A DNA stretch of 64,000 bases. It comes from an uncultured Bacteroidales bacterium (lineage in GTDB: Bacteria > Bacteroidota > Bacteroidia > Bacteroidales > UBA932). The stretch spans positions 93,464 to 157,463 of the forward strand of contig ONJB01000007.1 of the NCBI GenBank assembly GCA_900318015.1, given 5' to 3'. Made by a program: the position numbers and the translations under genes. A model generated the notes under the pieces. It worked only from the letters and a program-made list of their open reading frames with translations. It did not search any database and was not told the DNA's origin. Positions 16,489 to 24,740 of the stretch are shown here, one piece after another. The first letter of the stretch is position 1, and each line of letters opens with the position of its first letter.

Positions 16489-18396
16489 ATGAAACGTTTC
16501 CTGACCCTGGCCGCCGGTCTTTTGGTGGCGGCCTCCCTGCTGGCGGGCGAAGTGACCCGCGTGGAACCCCTGTCCTGGTGGACCGGGATGAAGACCGACC
16601 TGCAGCTCCTCGTGCAGGGGCCGGGCATCGGCGCCTATACCGTCTCCGTCGAAGGCAAGGGCCTGAAGATCAAGGAGGTCCATCAGGCCGACAACCCGAA
16701 CTTCCTGTTCGTGGACGTGGAGGTGAGCCCGAAGGCGAAGCCCGGAACTTACACGCTCGTGTTCAAGAAGGGGAATGATGTCGTCCGCTATCCTTATGAG
16801 ATCGCGGCCCGGAAACCGGGTTCCGCCGACCGGGAAAGCTTCACGACGTCCGACCTCATCTACCTGATCGTCCCGGACCGGTTCGCCAACGGCGACCCGT
16901 CCAACGATTCCGTGGACAATGCCACGGAGAAGGCGAACCGCGGCGAGCCTTTCGGCCGCCACGGCGGCGACCTGCAGGGTGTCATCGACCACCTGGACTA
17001 CATCGCCGACCTGGGTGCGACGGCCCTGTGGAGCACGCCGCTGCTGGGCGACAACGCCCCGCGCGGCTCCTATCACGGCTACGCCTGCTCGGACTACTAC
17101 CACATCGACCCGCGCTACGGTTCCAACGAGTTGTACCGGGAGATGGTCGCGAAGGCCCATGAAAAGGGCATCAAGGTCATCCTGGACGTGGTGACGAACC
17201 ACTCCAGCACCGAGCACTGGTGGATGCAGGACATGCCGTTCAAGGACTGGGTCCACATGAACGACCCGTATGTGAACTCGAACCACCAGATGGGCCTGGC
17301 CCTGGACCCGAACGCTTCGAAAGCGGACCTCGCCATCATGGAGGAAGGCTGGTTCGTGCGGAACATGCCGGACATGAACCTGGACAACCCCTATATGCTG
17401 AAATACTTCCAGCAGTGGGCCGTGTGGTGGATCGAGTATTCGGGCCTGGACGGCTTCCGCGTGGACACCTGGTTCTACAACGAGAAGGTGCCGATGTCGC
17501 AGTGGGCGAAGGCGGTGACCGACGAGTATCCGAACTTCAACATCGTGGGCGAGGTATGGCAGGCCAATCCCGACTTCGTCGCCTACTGGCAGAAAGACAA
17601 CCCCAACTCCGACGGGTTCAATTCCTACCTGCCGTCCATCATGGACTTCCCGCTGCAGGCGGCCATGACCGGCGCGCTGACGGCGCCGATCCCGGGCCGG
17701 GAGGAGCAGCGGCAGGGCCCGCCCCAGGGCCGCGGCCGCCGCGGGGGACCGGACATCTCCGCTGTGTACAATGCCCTGTCGCACGATTTCATCTATCACG
17801 ACCTGAGCCACATGCTCATCTTCCTGTCGAACCACGACATCGCCCGCATCGGCGACACCTTCGGCCATGATCCGCGCCGGATGAAGCTCGCCTTCGTGAT
17901 GCTCGCGACTCTCCGGGGCATCCCGCAGCTCTTCTACGGCGACGAGATGATGTTCGTCACGGGGAATCCGCAGCGGGACGACGGCCGTCTCCGGATGGAC
18001 TTCCCGGGCGGCTGGGCCGGCGATCCGGTGAATCTCTTCACCGCCGAAGGCCGGGCGAAGGCCGACGGATCCTGGGCTCATGCGGCCGACCTGCACGATT
18101 ACGCCCGCACCCTCTTCCAGTGGCGCAAGGGCTCGTCGGCCGTCCAGCACGGCAAGACCCTGCATTTCATCCCCGAAAACAATACATACGGCTATTTCCG
18201 GTATGACGACCGGGAAGTGGTGTTCGTGTTCCTCAATAATTCCGACCAGACCGTGAAAGTCCCGTGGACCCGTTTCCGCGAGATCTCCGCCGGTCTCGGC
18301 GAGGGTGTCGATGTCCTGACGGGGAAGCGGGTGACCGTTTCCGACGCGACGGAGGTCGCTCCGTTTACCGCCCTGGTCGTGGACTATCGGCGATAG
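16489..18396 (+). CDS. GH13 neopullulanase/cyclomaltodextrinase-type enzyme (SusA-like), exported
   Basis: This 635-residue SusA-like enzyme has a signal peptide (MKRFLTLAAGLLVAASLLAG) with no lipobox cysteine, so it is probably periplasmic. An N-terminal beta domain of neopullulanase type (about residues 20-115, starting RVEPLSWWTGMK) precedes the GH13 barrel. Catalytic residues are Asp326 (GFRVDTW), Glu355 (VGEVW) and Asp450 (SNHDI). A basic Gln/Arg/Gly/Pro-rich loop interrupts the barrel near residues 403-422. The next-but-one gene product has a paralogous N-terminal half, so a tandem duplication is likely. The role is to split imported maltooligosaccharides in the periplasm. Confidence 0.93.
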   Translation: MKRFLTLAAGLLVAASLLAGEVTRVEPLSWWTGMKTDLQLLVQGPGIGAYTVSVEGKGLKIKEVHQADNPNFLFVDVEVSPKAKPGTYTLVFKKGNDVVRYPYEIAARKPGSADRESFTTSDLIYLIVPDRFANGDPSNDSVDNATEKANRGEPFGRHGGDLQGVIDHLDYIADLGATALWSTPLLGDNAPRGSYHGYACSDYYHIDPRYGSNELYREMVAKAHEKGIKVILDVVTNHSSTEHWWMQDMPFKDWVHMNDPYVNSNHQMGLALDPNASKADLAIMEEGWFVRNMPDMNLDNPYMLKYFQQWAVWWIEYSGLDGFRVDTWFYNEKVPMSQWAKAVTDEYPNFNIVGEVWQANPDFVAYWQKDNPNSDGFNSYLPSIMDFPLQAAMTGALTAPIPGREEQRQGPPQGRGRRGGPDISAVYNALSHDFIYHDLSHMLIFLSNHDIARIGDTFGHDPRRMKLAFVMLATLRGIPQLFYGDEMMFVTGNPQRDDGRLRMDFPGGWAGDPVNLFTAEGRAKADGSWAHAADLHDYARTLFQWRKGSSAVQHGKTLHFIPENNTYGYFRYDDREVVFVFLNNSDQTVKVPWTRFREISAGLGEGVDVLTGKRVTVSDATEVAPFTALVVDYRR

Positions 18397-18475
18397 TCCC
18401 CCTTCTTTGAAAAGTTAGTTGATTTGGTTGAAACTTGTCCTTTCCATAGAGTGTAGTTAGTTAATGGGTAGGACT

Positions 18476-18505
18476 GGTCCGGGGCCTTTGGCCGGGCCCC
18501 GGGCC
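18476..18505. repeat. GC-rich intergenic hairpin
   Basis: Arms 18476-18486 and 18495-18505 form an 11-bp stem with one G-U wobble, around an 8-nt loop. The sequence resembles the 3702 and 15050 repeats in base composition and position but is not a close copy. The rest of the 128-nt gap between the genes (18397-18524) is AT-richer, and I see no convincing -7 box. Confidence 0.55.
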
Positions 18506-18524
18506 GCAAATAAAACACATTCCG

Positions 18525-20555
18525 ATGAAAAAGACCGTTCTCGCGGCCGTGGCGATCCTTCTCGCGGCCTGCTCCCCGAAGACCTCCGTCTCTTCGCCGG
18601 ACGGCCGGATTTCCGTCCGGTTCGAACTGACCCCTTCCGGTGTTCCCACCTATGCCGTGGAAGTGGATGGGCAGCCGTTGCTGGAACCCTCTGCCATGGG
18701 CCTGGTTTCCGAAGACGTGGTCCTGGACCAGGGATTTGCGCTCAAGTCCTCCAAGGTCAGCAGTTTCCGGGAGACCTGGCACCAGCCTTGGGGCGAGAAC
18801 AAGGAGGTGGAAGACAACCACCGGGAGCTTTCCTTGAAGCTGAAGAATGACGCAGGCGTCGGCCTGGAGGTCGTGTTCCGCGTGTTCGACGACGGATTCG
18901 GTTTCCAGTACGCCTATGCGGCGCCAGGCGTCGATACGCTCCGGATCAGCGGCGAGCGGACGCAGTTCGCCTTCGCCGCCGACGCGGACACCTGGTCCAT
19001 CCCGGGGGATTTCAATTCCTACGAACACCTGTACCGCAAGATGCGGCTGTCGGAACTCCCGGATGCCAATACGCCGCTGACGCTCAAGTTCTCCGACGGT
19101 CTGTATGCCGCGGTCCACGAGGCCGCGCTGGTCGATTTCCCCGAGATGGTGCTTCGCCATGCGGACGGCCTGTCTTTCCAGGCTTCGTTGGCTCCGCTCC
19201 GGCAGCAGCGCCGCCGTCGGGGGCAGCCCGTCGAAGAAACCAATGACGTGAAGGCCGTCGTCCCGGGCTCTTTCCAGACCCCCTGGCGGACGGTCCAGAT
19301 TGCCCATTCCGCCGTGGGCCTCATCAATTCTTCCCTCATCCTGAACCTCAACGAGCCCTGCGCCCTCACGGACGTCTCCTGGATCAAACCGATGAAATAC
19401 ATCGGCGTGTGGTGGAGCCTGCACCTGGGCGTTGAGTCCTGGGGCGGGGAAGGCCACGGCGCGACGACGGAGAATGCGATGCGCTACATCGACTTTGCCG
19501 CCGCCAACAACATCCAGGGCGTCCTGTTCGAAGGCTGGAACGACGCCTGGCACAATTCCGATGCCATGCCCGAGTTTGACTTCACGAGCCCGGCGCCGGA
19601 CTATGACGTGGCGAAAGTGGCCGCGTACGCCCGCGAGAAGGGCATTTACCTGATTACCCACAATGAGACCGGCGGCAATTATCTCCGCTTTGAGGACCAG
19701 CTGGAGCGCGCCCTGGACTGGGACGCCTCGCTGGGCATCCATGCGATGAAGACCGGCTATGCCGGCGGCGGTCTGTCAGGCGGCGCCCCGCGCCACAGCC
19801 AGACCGGCGTCCGCCACTTCCAGAAGGTGGTGGAAGAAGCCGCCGAGCGGCAGATCATGGTGGACGGCCACGAAGTCATCAAGGAGACGGGCCTGCGCCG
19901 CACCTGGCCCAATTTCATGACCCGGGAATGCGTCCGGGGCATGGAATACAACGGCTGGGGCCCGGGCAATCCGCCGTCCCATACGGTCATCCTCCCGTAC
20001 ACGCGTCTGCTGAGCGGTCCGGTGGACTATACGCCGGGCGTGTTCGACATCAAGTACACATGCGTCCAGGGCAAGCCGCAGCTCCGCACCTGGGGCCGGC
20101 CGAGCTCCGACTTCAGCGAGCACACCACCTTGGCGAAACAGATGGCCAACTGGGTGATTCTCTACTCGCCGATGCAGATGGCCTGCGACCTGCTGGAGAA
20201 CTACGAGGGACATCCCGCCTTCCAGTTCTTCCGCGACTTCGATGCCGATTGTGATGCCTCCGAGGCCCTCCAGGGCGAGGTGGGCGAGTGGATCAGCGTT
20301 GTCCGCCGCGCCGGCGACCGCTTCTTCCTGGGCGCTTCCACCGACGAGACCGGCCGCACCTTCGACCAGCCGCTGACCTTCCTGCGCCCCGGCGTCCGCT
20401 ACACCGCCACCGTCTATGGCGACGCCGCCGACGCGCACTGGGATACGAATCCCACCGCCTACGAGATCACCACTTGCAGCGTGACTTCCGAAGATACCCT
20501 CACCCTCCGTCTCGCCCCCGGCGGCGGCGCTGCGGTGACTTTCCTGCCCGAATAG
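18525..20555 (+). CDS. susB: GH97 alpha-glucosidase, SusB-like, lipoprotein signal
   Basis: This 676-residue GH97 enzyme releases glucose from starch oligosaccharides. It starts with a lipoprotein signal (LLAACSPK), whereas classical SusB is a soluble periplasmic protein of about 738 residues. The N-terminal beta-sandwich is followed by the barrel with typical GH97 stretches: IKPMKYIGVWWSLH, VLFEGWNDAWHN, DGHEVIKETGLRRTWPN and TRECVRGMEYN, then YSPMQMACDLLENYEG. The Glu in DGHE (residue 450) at the base position argues for the inverting, calcium-dependent SusB type rather than the retaining type; this is inference without an alignment. An Arg/Gln run (RQQRRRRGQP) lies near residue 226. The gene is 128 nt from the upstream gene but in the same locus. 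Confidence 0.9.
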   Translation: MKKTVLAAVAILLAACSPKTSVSSPDGRISVRFELTPSGVPTYAVEVDGQPLLEPSAMGLVSEDVVLDQGFALKSSKVSSFRETWHQPWGENKEVEDNHRELSLKLKNDAGVGLEVVFRVFDDGFGFQYAYAAPGVDTLRISGERTQFAFAADADTWSIPGDFNSYEHLYRKMRLSELPDANTPLTLKFSDGLYAAVHEAALVDFPEMVLRHADGLSFQASLAPLRQQRRRRGQPVEETNDVKAVVPGSFQTPWRTVQIAHSAVGLINSSLILNLNEPCALTDVSWIKPMKYIGVWWSLHLGVESWGGEGHGATTENAMRYIDFAAANNIQGVLFEGWNDAWHNSDAMPEFDFTSPAPDYDVAKVAAYAREKGIYLITHNETGGNYLRFEDQLERALDWDASLGIHAMKTGYAGGGLSGGAPRHSQTGVRHFQKVVEEAAERQIMVDGHEVIKETGLRRTWPNFMTRECVRGMEYNGWGPGNPPSHTVILPYTRLLSGPVDYTPGVFDIKYTCVQGKPQLRTWGRPSSDFSEHTTLAKQMANWVILYSPMQMACDLLENYEGHPAFQFFRDFDADCDASEALQGEVGEWISVVRRAGDRFFLGASTDETGRTFDQPLTFLRPGVRYTATVYGDAADAHWDTNPTAYEITTCSVTSEDTLTLRLAPGGGAAVTFLPE

Positions 20556-20567
20556 GCCCATCGACTT

Positions 20568-23500
20568 ATGAAACAACACGGACTCCTTTCTTTGCTCGCC
20601 GCCCTGTTCCTCGCGGTGGGCGCGCATGCCGCGGACATCCAGCGCATGGATCCTCCCTTCTGGTATGCCGGTATGAAGAACCACGAACTCCAGGTGATGT
20701 TCTATGGAAAGGACATCGCCCAGGCGGAGTTCTCCCTGAAATCCTATCCGGGCGTCCAGGTCAAGGAGGTTGCGAAGGTCAAGAACCCGAACTACCTGAT
20801 CGTATATCTGGATGTCACGGAGAAGGCCCGTCCCGGCACGATGACTTTCCGCTTCAAGGAGGGTCGTAAGGTCACCGAGAAGGCCTTCGAACTCCGTCCG
20901 CGCAACACGAAGACAGGCGCGCAGGGCTTCTCCACAAAGGATGTGCTGTACCTGATCATGCCGGACCGTTTCGCCAACGGCAATCCTGCCAATGACGACT
21001 GGGAGCAGTTCAAGGCCGACCGCCGGAACGGGGGCGGCCACCATGGCGGCGACCTGCAGGGCATCCGGGACCACCTGGGCTACATCGATTCGCTCGGGGT
21101 CACGGCCGTCTGGCTCAATCCGGTCCAGTACAACCGGAGCAATGCCTCGCACGGCTATGCGATTTCGGACTTCTACCTGATCGACCCGCGGCTTGGGACC
21201 AACGAGGAGTACTGCGGCCTGGTCGACGCCGCCCACGGACGGAACATCAAGGTGGTAATGGACATGATCTTCAACCATTCGGGGAGCACCCATTGGTGGA
21301 TCGAGGATATCCCGGACGATGACTGGTTCAACCAGGACGCCTATGCGAAGAAGCTGTCGGAGCGGCAGCGGCAGGGACCGCCGGAGGGCGGATTCCGCCG
21401 CGGACCGCGCGGGAACGACGGGTTGACGACCACGACCCACTACAAGTGGGTGCTCATGGACCCGCACGCGCCCCAGTCCGAGAAGGACGTCCTCCTGGAC
21501 GGCTGGTTCTCGGGCGGTATGCCGGACCTGAACCAGCGCAACCGTCACCTGGCTACCTACCTGATCCAGAACAGCGTCTGGTGGATCGAGTATGCGCGTA
21601 TCGACGGTATCCGCATGGACACCTATCCCTATGCCGACTATGATTTCATGACCCGCTGGTGTCGGGAGATCGAGGATGAGTATCCCGATTTCAATATCGT
21701 GGGCGAGGGCTGGTACCCCCGCAATTCCGCCGCCGGCTGGTGGCAGCGCGGATCGGCCCTGAACCCGTCCGACACGCACCTGAAGACGGTCATGGACTTT
21801 GACCTGACCTTTACGATCCAGCGCGAGATTCTCCAGGAAAGCAATACCAGCGAAGGCTCCGAGGCCGGTCTGTTCAAGGTTTATGAGACCGTCGCGCAGG
21901 ACTTCCTGATTCCCGATCCGGACCATGTACTCACCTTCCTGGACAACCATGACATCAGCCGCTTCATGCAGCCGGGCGATCCCGTCTGGAAGTTCAAGCA
22001 GGGCCTCGCGTTCCTCGTGACTTCCCGCGGCATCCCGCAGATCTACTATGGGACGGAGATCGCGATGGCGGGTCCCGACCAGCTCCGCGGCGATTTCCCG
22101 GGCGGCTGGAAGGAGGACCCGGCGAGCGCCTTCACGGCGGCCGGCCGCAACCCCGTCCAGAACGAGTGCTGGGATTTCGCGAGCAGGCTCCTGAACTGGC
22201 GCCGGACCTCGAAAGCGGTCACAGAAGGCCGCCTGGTCCACTATACCCCTGATAACCAGACCAAGTGCTATGTTTATGCCCGCATCGCCGGCGACGACAC
22301 CGTTCTCGTGATCCTGAACGGTTCCGACACCGAGCGCGAGCTGAACATGACCCGTTTTGCCGATGTCATCGGAATGCATACCTTCGGGGTCGATGTCGTG
22401 ACCGGCGAACTGGTCAATTTGACTTCGACTGTCCGGATGGCGCCCCGTGGCGTGCATGTGCTGGAACTTCGGTCCGCCGAGGTACCGGCGCCGCCGTACG
22501 CCGTTTTCTCCGAAGGCCTGATCGACCGGATCCAGCCCGAAGGCTGGCTGAAGGAAATCCTCCAGCGGCAGCGCGACGGATTGACCGGCCATCCCGAGGC
22601 GATGGCTTATCCTTATAATTCCGTCCTCTGGGCCGGTACGCTGGAGCGGGACTCGGAGTCCCGCGGCGCGGACTGGTGGCGCTTCGAACAGACCGCCTAT
22701 TATCTGGACGGCCTCACCCGCCTGGGTTTCCTGCTGGATGACAAGCATTTCCTGGATGTCTGGCAGGAGAACATCGACTATGTCCTTGCCCATCCGCTGC
22801 CTTTCAAGGCCGGTCTGACACCCGAAGAGCTGGCGGCCCGGGATGCCGGGCGTCCGCGACGGAACTTCGATGCGGAGGTCTCGGCCGATCCGCGGGCCCG
22901 TGCGCGGGCCGCCCAGATGCAGGCACGACGGGAACGCGAGAACCGCATCGCCGCCACCGACCGGCCCGAAGGTCGCCTCGGCCCGGAAACGGGCTCGATG
23001 GCCTGGCCGTGGGCCGTTTTCTTCCGGGCGGTGAAGGCGTATTATGAGGCGACCGGCGATCCGCGGATTCCGGCCGCCCTGGAAAAGAACTATCTGTCCT
23101 ATTCCGTTCCGGAACTGGCGATGAACCGGTTCGTGGTGAACGTGGAGGGGATGCTATGGACCTATTCGCTGACCGGGGACCGCCGGCTCCTGGACCACGC
23201 CGTCGCGGCCTGGGAGGAGGGCGCTTCCGAACTCACGCAGGCCAGCGCCCTGGATGACAGCGAATTCCACATGCACGGGGTGACAATGAACGAGCTGCTC
23301 AAGATCCCGATGCTCCTCTATTCCTATACCGGAGAACGGAAATATCTCGACGCGGCCCTGCATGCGATGCAGAAGATGGAGGGGCCGAATCTGCTCGTGG
23401 ACGGCATCAATTCCTCCTCCGAGGCCTTGGCCGGGAACGACCCGCTCGCCAGTCACGAGACGTGCGACGTGTCCGACTATACCTGGACCCTGGGCTATTA

Positions 23501-24494
23501 CCTGATGGCCACCGGGGACGGCCAGTGGGCGGACCGGATCGAGAAAGGCATCTTCAACGGCGGCCTGGGGTCGATTACCAAGGACTTCAAGTCCATGCAG
23601 TATTTCTCCTGCCCGAACCAGGTCATCGCCACCGGTAATTCCAACCACAACGGCTTCAAGCACGGCCTGACCTGGATGGCCTATCGGCCCATCCATGAGA
23701 CGGAGTGCTGCATCGGCAACCTGCATCGTTTCCTGCCGAACTATGTGGCCCGGATGTGGCTGAAAGACAAGAAAGGACATCCCGTCGCCGCCCTGTATGG
23801 TCCTTCCTCCGTGGAATATGACCTGGGAGGAGGAAGGGCTGTGCGCATCGTGGAAGAAACCGGCTATCCGTTTGAAGAGCAGGTGCGCTTCCGCTTCACT
23901 TTCCTGCAGGATGGCAAGGAGACGGACTGGCCCGTCGAGATGGACTTCACCTACCGGATTCCGGCCTGGTGCAAGGCGGGCAACCCCGGATTCAAGACGG
24001 TCAGCAAGACCTGGAAGACCGGCGATGTCCTGACGGTCGACCTGCCGATGGACATTGAAATTGTCGACAATCCCGGGTCGGGAACAGCCGTCCAGCGGGG
24101 CCCGATCCTGTATGCCTTCCCGGTTCCGGCGAAGGTCGAAGAGGATCCGAAGGTCTATGAGAACCTGGCCGGGAAGGTATCGGCCAACCCGGATTTCAAG
24201 AGCTGGAGCATGAAGCCGGCAGGCGCGTGGAACTACGCCCTGGTCCGGAACCGGCTGAACGGCCTCCGGGTCCAGGCGACCGGCGCGAAGGGCTTCCCGT
24301 TCGACCCGGAATCCGTTCCGATGAAAATCCGTGTTCCGGTCGTCGGGGTGAAGGGCTGGACGCTGCAGGAGGACCGGTACACCCCCGCCTTGCCCGAAAC
24401 GATTGAAGCGGAAGGCCCCGTCAAATACATCGACCTGGTCCCTTACGGCAGCACGACCCTGCGTCTGACGCTGTTCCCGGAAATCAACCTGTAA
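20568..24494 (+). CDS. Fusion enzyme: GH13 neopullulanase-type N-half plus GH127-type C-half
   Basis: This is an exported 1308-residue two-enzyme fusion with a signal peptide (MKQHGLLSLLAALFLAVGAHA). Residues 22-120 are the neopullulanase N-domain and about 120-640 a GH13 barrel with Asp351 (GIRMDTY), Glu380 (VGEGW) and Asp462 (DNHDIS), so this half should be active. From about residue 645 the sequence is GH127-type (DUF1680): GWLKEILQRQRDGLTGH, HMHGVTMNELLKIP, HETCDVSDYTWTLGYYL and HETECCIGNLHR. The cysteine-zinc site of GH127 (Glu-x-Cys and Cys-Cys) is intact as Glu964, Cys966, Cys1047 and Cys1048. GH127 enzymes described so far are mainly beta-L-arabinofuranosidases. The frame is open across the junction and the coding looks continuous. 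A basic Ala/Arg-rich insert lies near residues 760-805. Confidence 0.9.
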   Translation: MKQHGLLSLLAALFLAVGAHAADIQRMDPPFWYAGMKNHELQVMFYGKDIAQAEFSLKSYPGVQVKEVAKVKNPNYLIVYLDVTEKARPGTMTFRFKEGRKVTEKAFELRPRNTKTGAQGFSTKDVLYLIMPDRFANGNPANDDWEQFKADRRNGGGHHGGDLQGIRDHLGYIDSLGVTAVWLNPVQYNRSNASHGYAISDFYLIDPRLGTNEEYCGLVDAAHGRNIKVVMDMIFNHSGSTHWWIEDIPDDDWFNQDAYAKKLSERQRQGPPEGGFRRGPRGNDGLTTTTHYKWVLMDPHAPQSEKDVLLDGWFSGGMPDLNQRNRHLATYLIQNSVWWIEYARIDGIRMDTYPYADYDFMTRWCREIEDEYPDFNIVGEGWYPRNSAAGWWQRGSALNPSDTHLKTVMDFDLTFTIQREILQESNTSEGSEAGLFKVYETVAQDFLIPDPDHVLTFLDNHDISRFMQPGDPVWKFKQGLAFLVTSRGIPQIYYGTEIAMAGPDQLRGDFPGGWKEDPASAFTAAGRNPVQNECWDFASRLLNWRRTSKAVTEGRLVHYTPDNQTKCYVYARIAGDDTVLVILNGSDTERELNMTRFADVIGMHTFGVDVVTGELVNLTSTVRMAPRGVHVLELRSAEVPAPPYAVFSEGLIDRIQPEGWLKEILQRQRDGLTGHPEAMAYPYNSVLWAGTLERDSESRGADWWRFEQTAYYLDGLTRLGFLLDDKHFLDVWQENIDYVLAHPLPFKAGLTPEELAARDAGRPRRNFDAEVSADPRARARAAQMQARRERENRIAATDRPEGRLGPETGSMAWPWAVFFRAVKAYYEATGDPRIPAALEKNYLSYSVPELAMNRFVVNVEGMLWTYSLTGDRRLLDHAVAAWEEGASELTQASALDDSEFHMHGVTMNELLKIPMLLYSYTGERKYLDAALHAMQKMEGPNLLVDGINSSSEALAGNDPLASHETCDVSDYTWTLGYYLMATGDGQWADRIEKGIFNGGLGSITKDFKSMQYFSCPNQVIATGNSNHNGFKHGLTWMAYRPIHETECCIGNLHRFLPNYVARMWLKDKKGHPVAALYGPSSVEYDLGGGRAVRIVEETGYPFEEQVRFRFTFLQDGKETDWPVEMDFTYRIPAWCKAGNPGFKTVSKTWKTGDVLTVDLPMDIEIVDNPGSGTAVQRGPILYAFPVPAKVEEDPKVYENLAGKVSANPDFKSWSMKPAGAWNYALVRNRLNGLRVQATGAKGFPFDPESVPMKIRVPVVGVKGWTLQEDRYTPALPETIEAEGPVKYIDLVPYGSTTLRLTLFPEINL

Positions 24495-24547
24495 AGGTTT
24501 GTCCGCGCTGGAACCAGAATGAGGCGCACCTTTTTCCGAAAAAAGAT

Positions 24548-24555
24548 TATCTTTG
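24548..24555 (+). promoter_or_regulatory. -7 promoter box
   Basis: TATCTTTG matches TAnnTTTG and lies 31 nt before the 47-codon ORF. It separates the lipoprotein unit that follows from the Sus operon. Confidence 0.55.
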
Positions 24556-24586
24556 CGATGTCAGTCAGTCTTAACAGGTTAGGAAA

Positions 24587-24730
24587 ATGAAACAGAAGCG
24601 CATGTACGAGGTTCCGGAAAGCGAACTGCTGGAACTGAAGTTGGAGGAAGGTCTCCTCTATGATACGCAAAGGGGTGCTGTGACAGTAGAGCCCTACAAT
24701 CTGGATGCTGATCAATGGGACGAAAGATAA
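24587..24730 (+). CDS. Small 47-residue protein of unknown function
   Basis: This short ORF begins MKQKRMYEVPESELLELKLE and ends DADQWDER. It is acidic, has no signal peptide or membrane segment, and does not resemble a secreted peptide. It sits downstream of a consensus -7 box and its stop is 10 nt before the ATG of the fimbrillin-like lipoprotein, so the two share a transcript. Small charged ORFs ahead of Bacteroidales surface lipoproteins are common in my experience of such loci, but I cannot name a family. It could also be a regulatory leader whose translation affects the downstream gene. Confidence 0.6.
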   Translation: MKQKRMYEVPESELLELKLEEGLLYDTQRGAVTVEPYNLDADQWDER

Positions 24731-24740
24731 GGAGCAGGCT

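Noticed and set aside
24530-24546. Short T-run/A-run (CTTTTT...AAAAAG) after the fusion gene as a terminator
   Set aside because: The stem is six A-T-rich pairs with a 4-base loop and overlaps the next promoter region; too weak to call.
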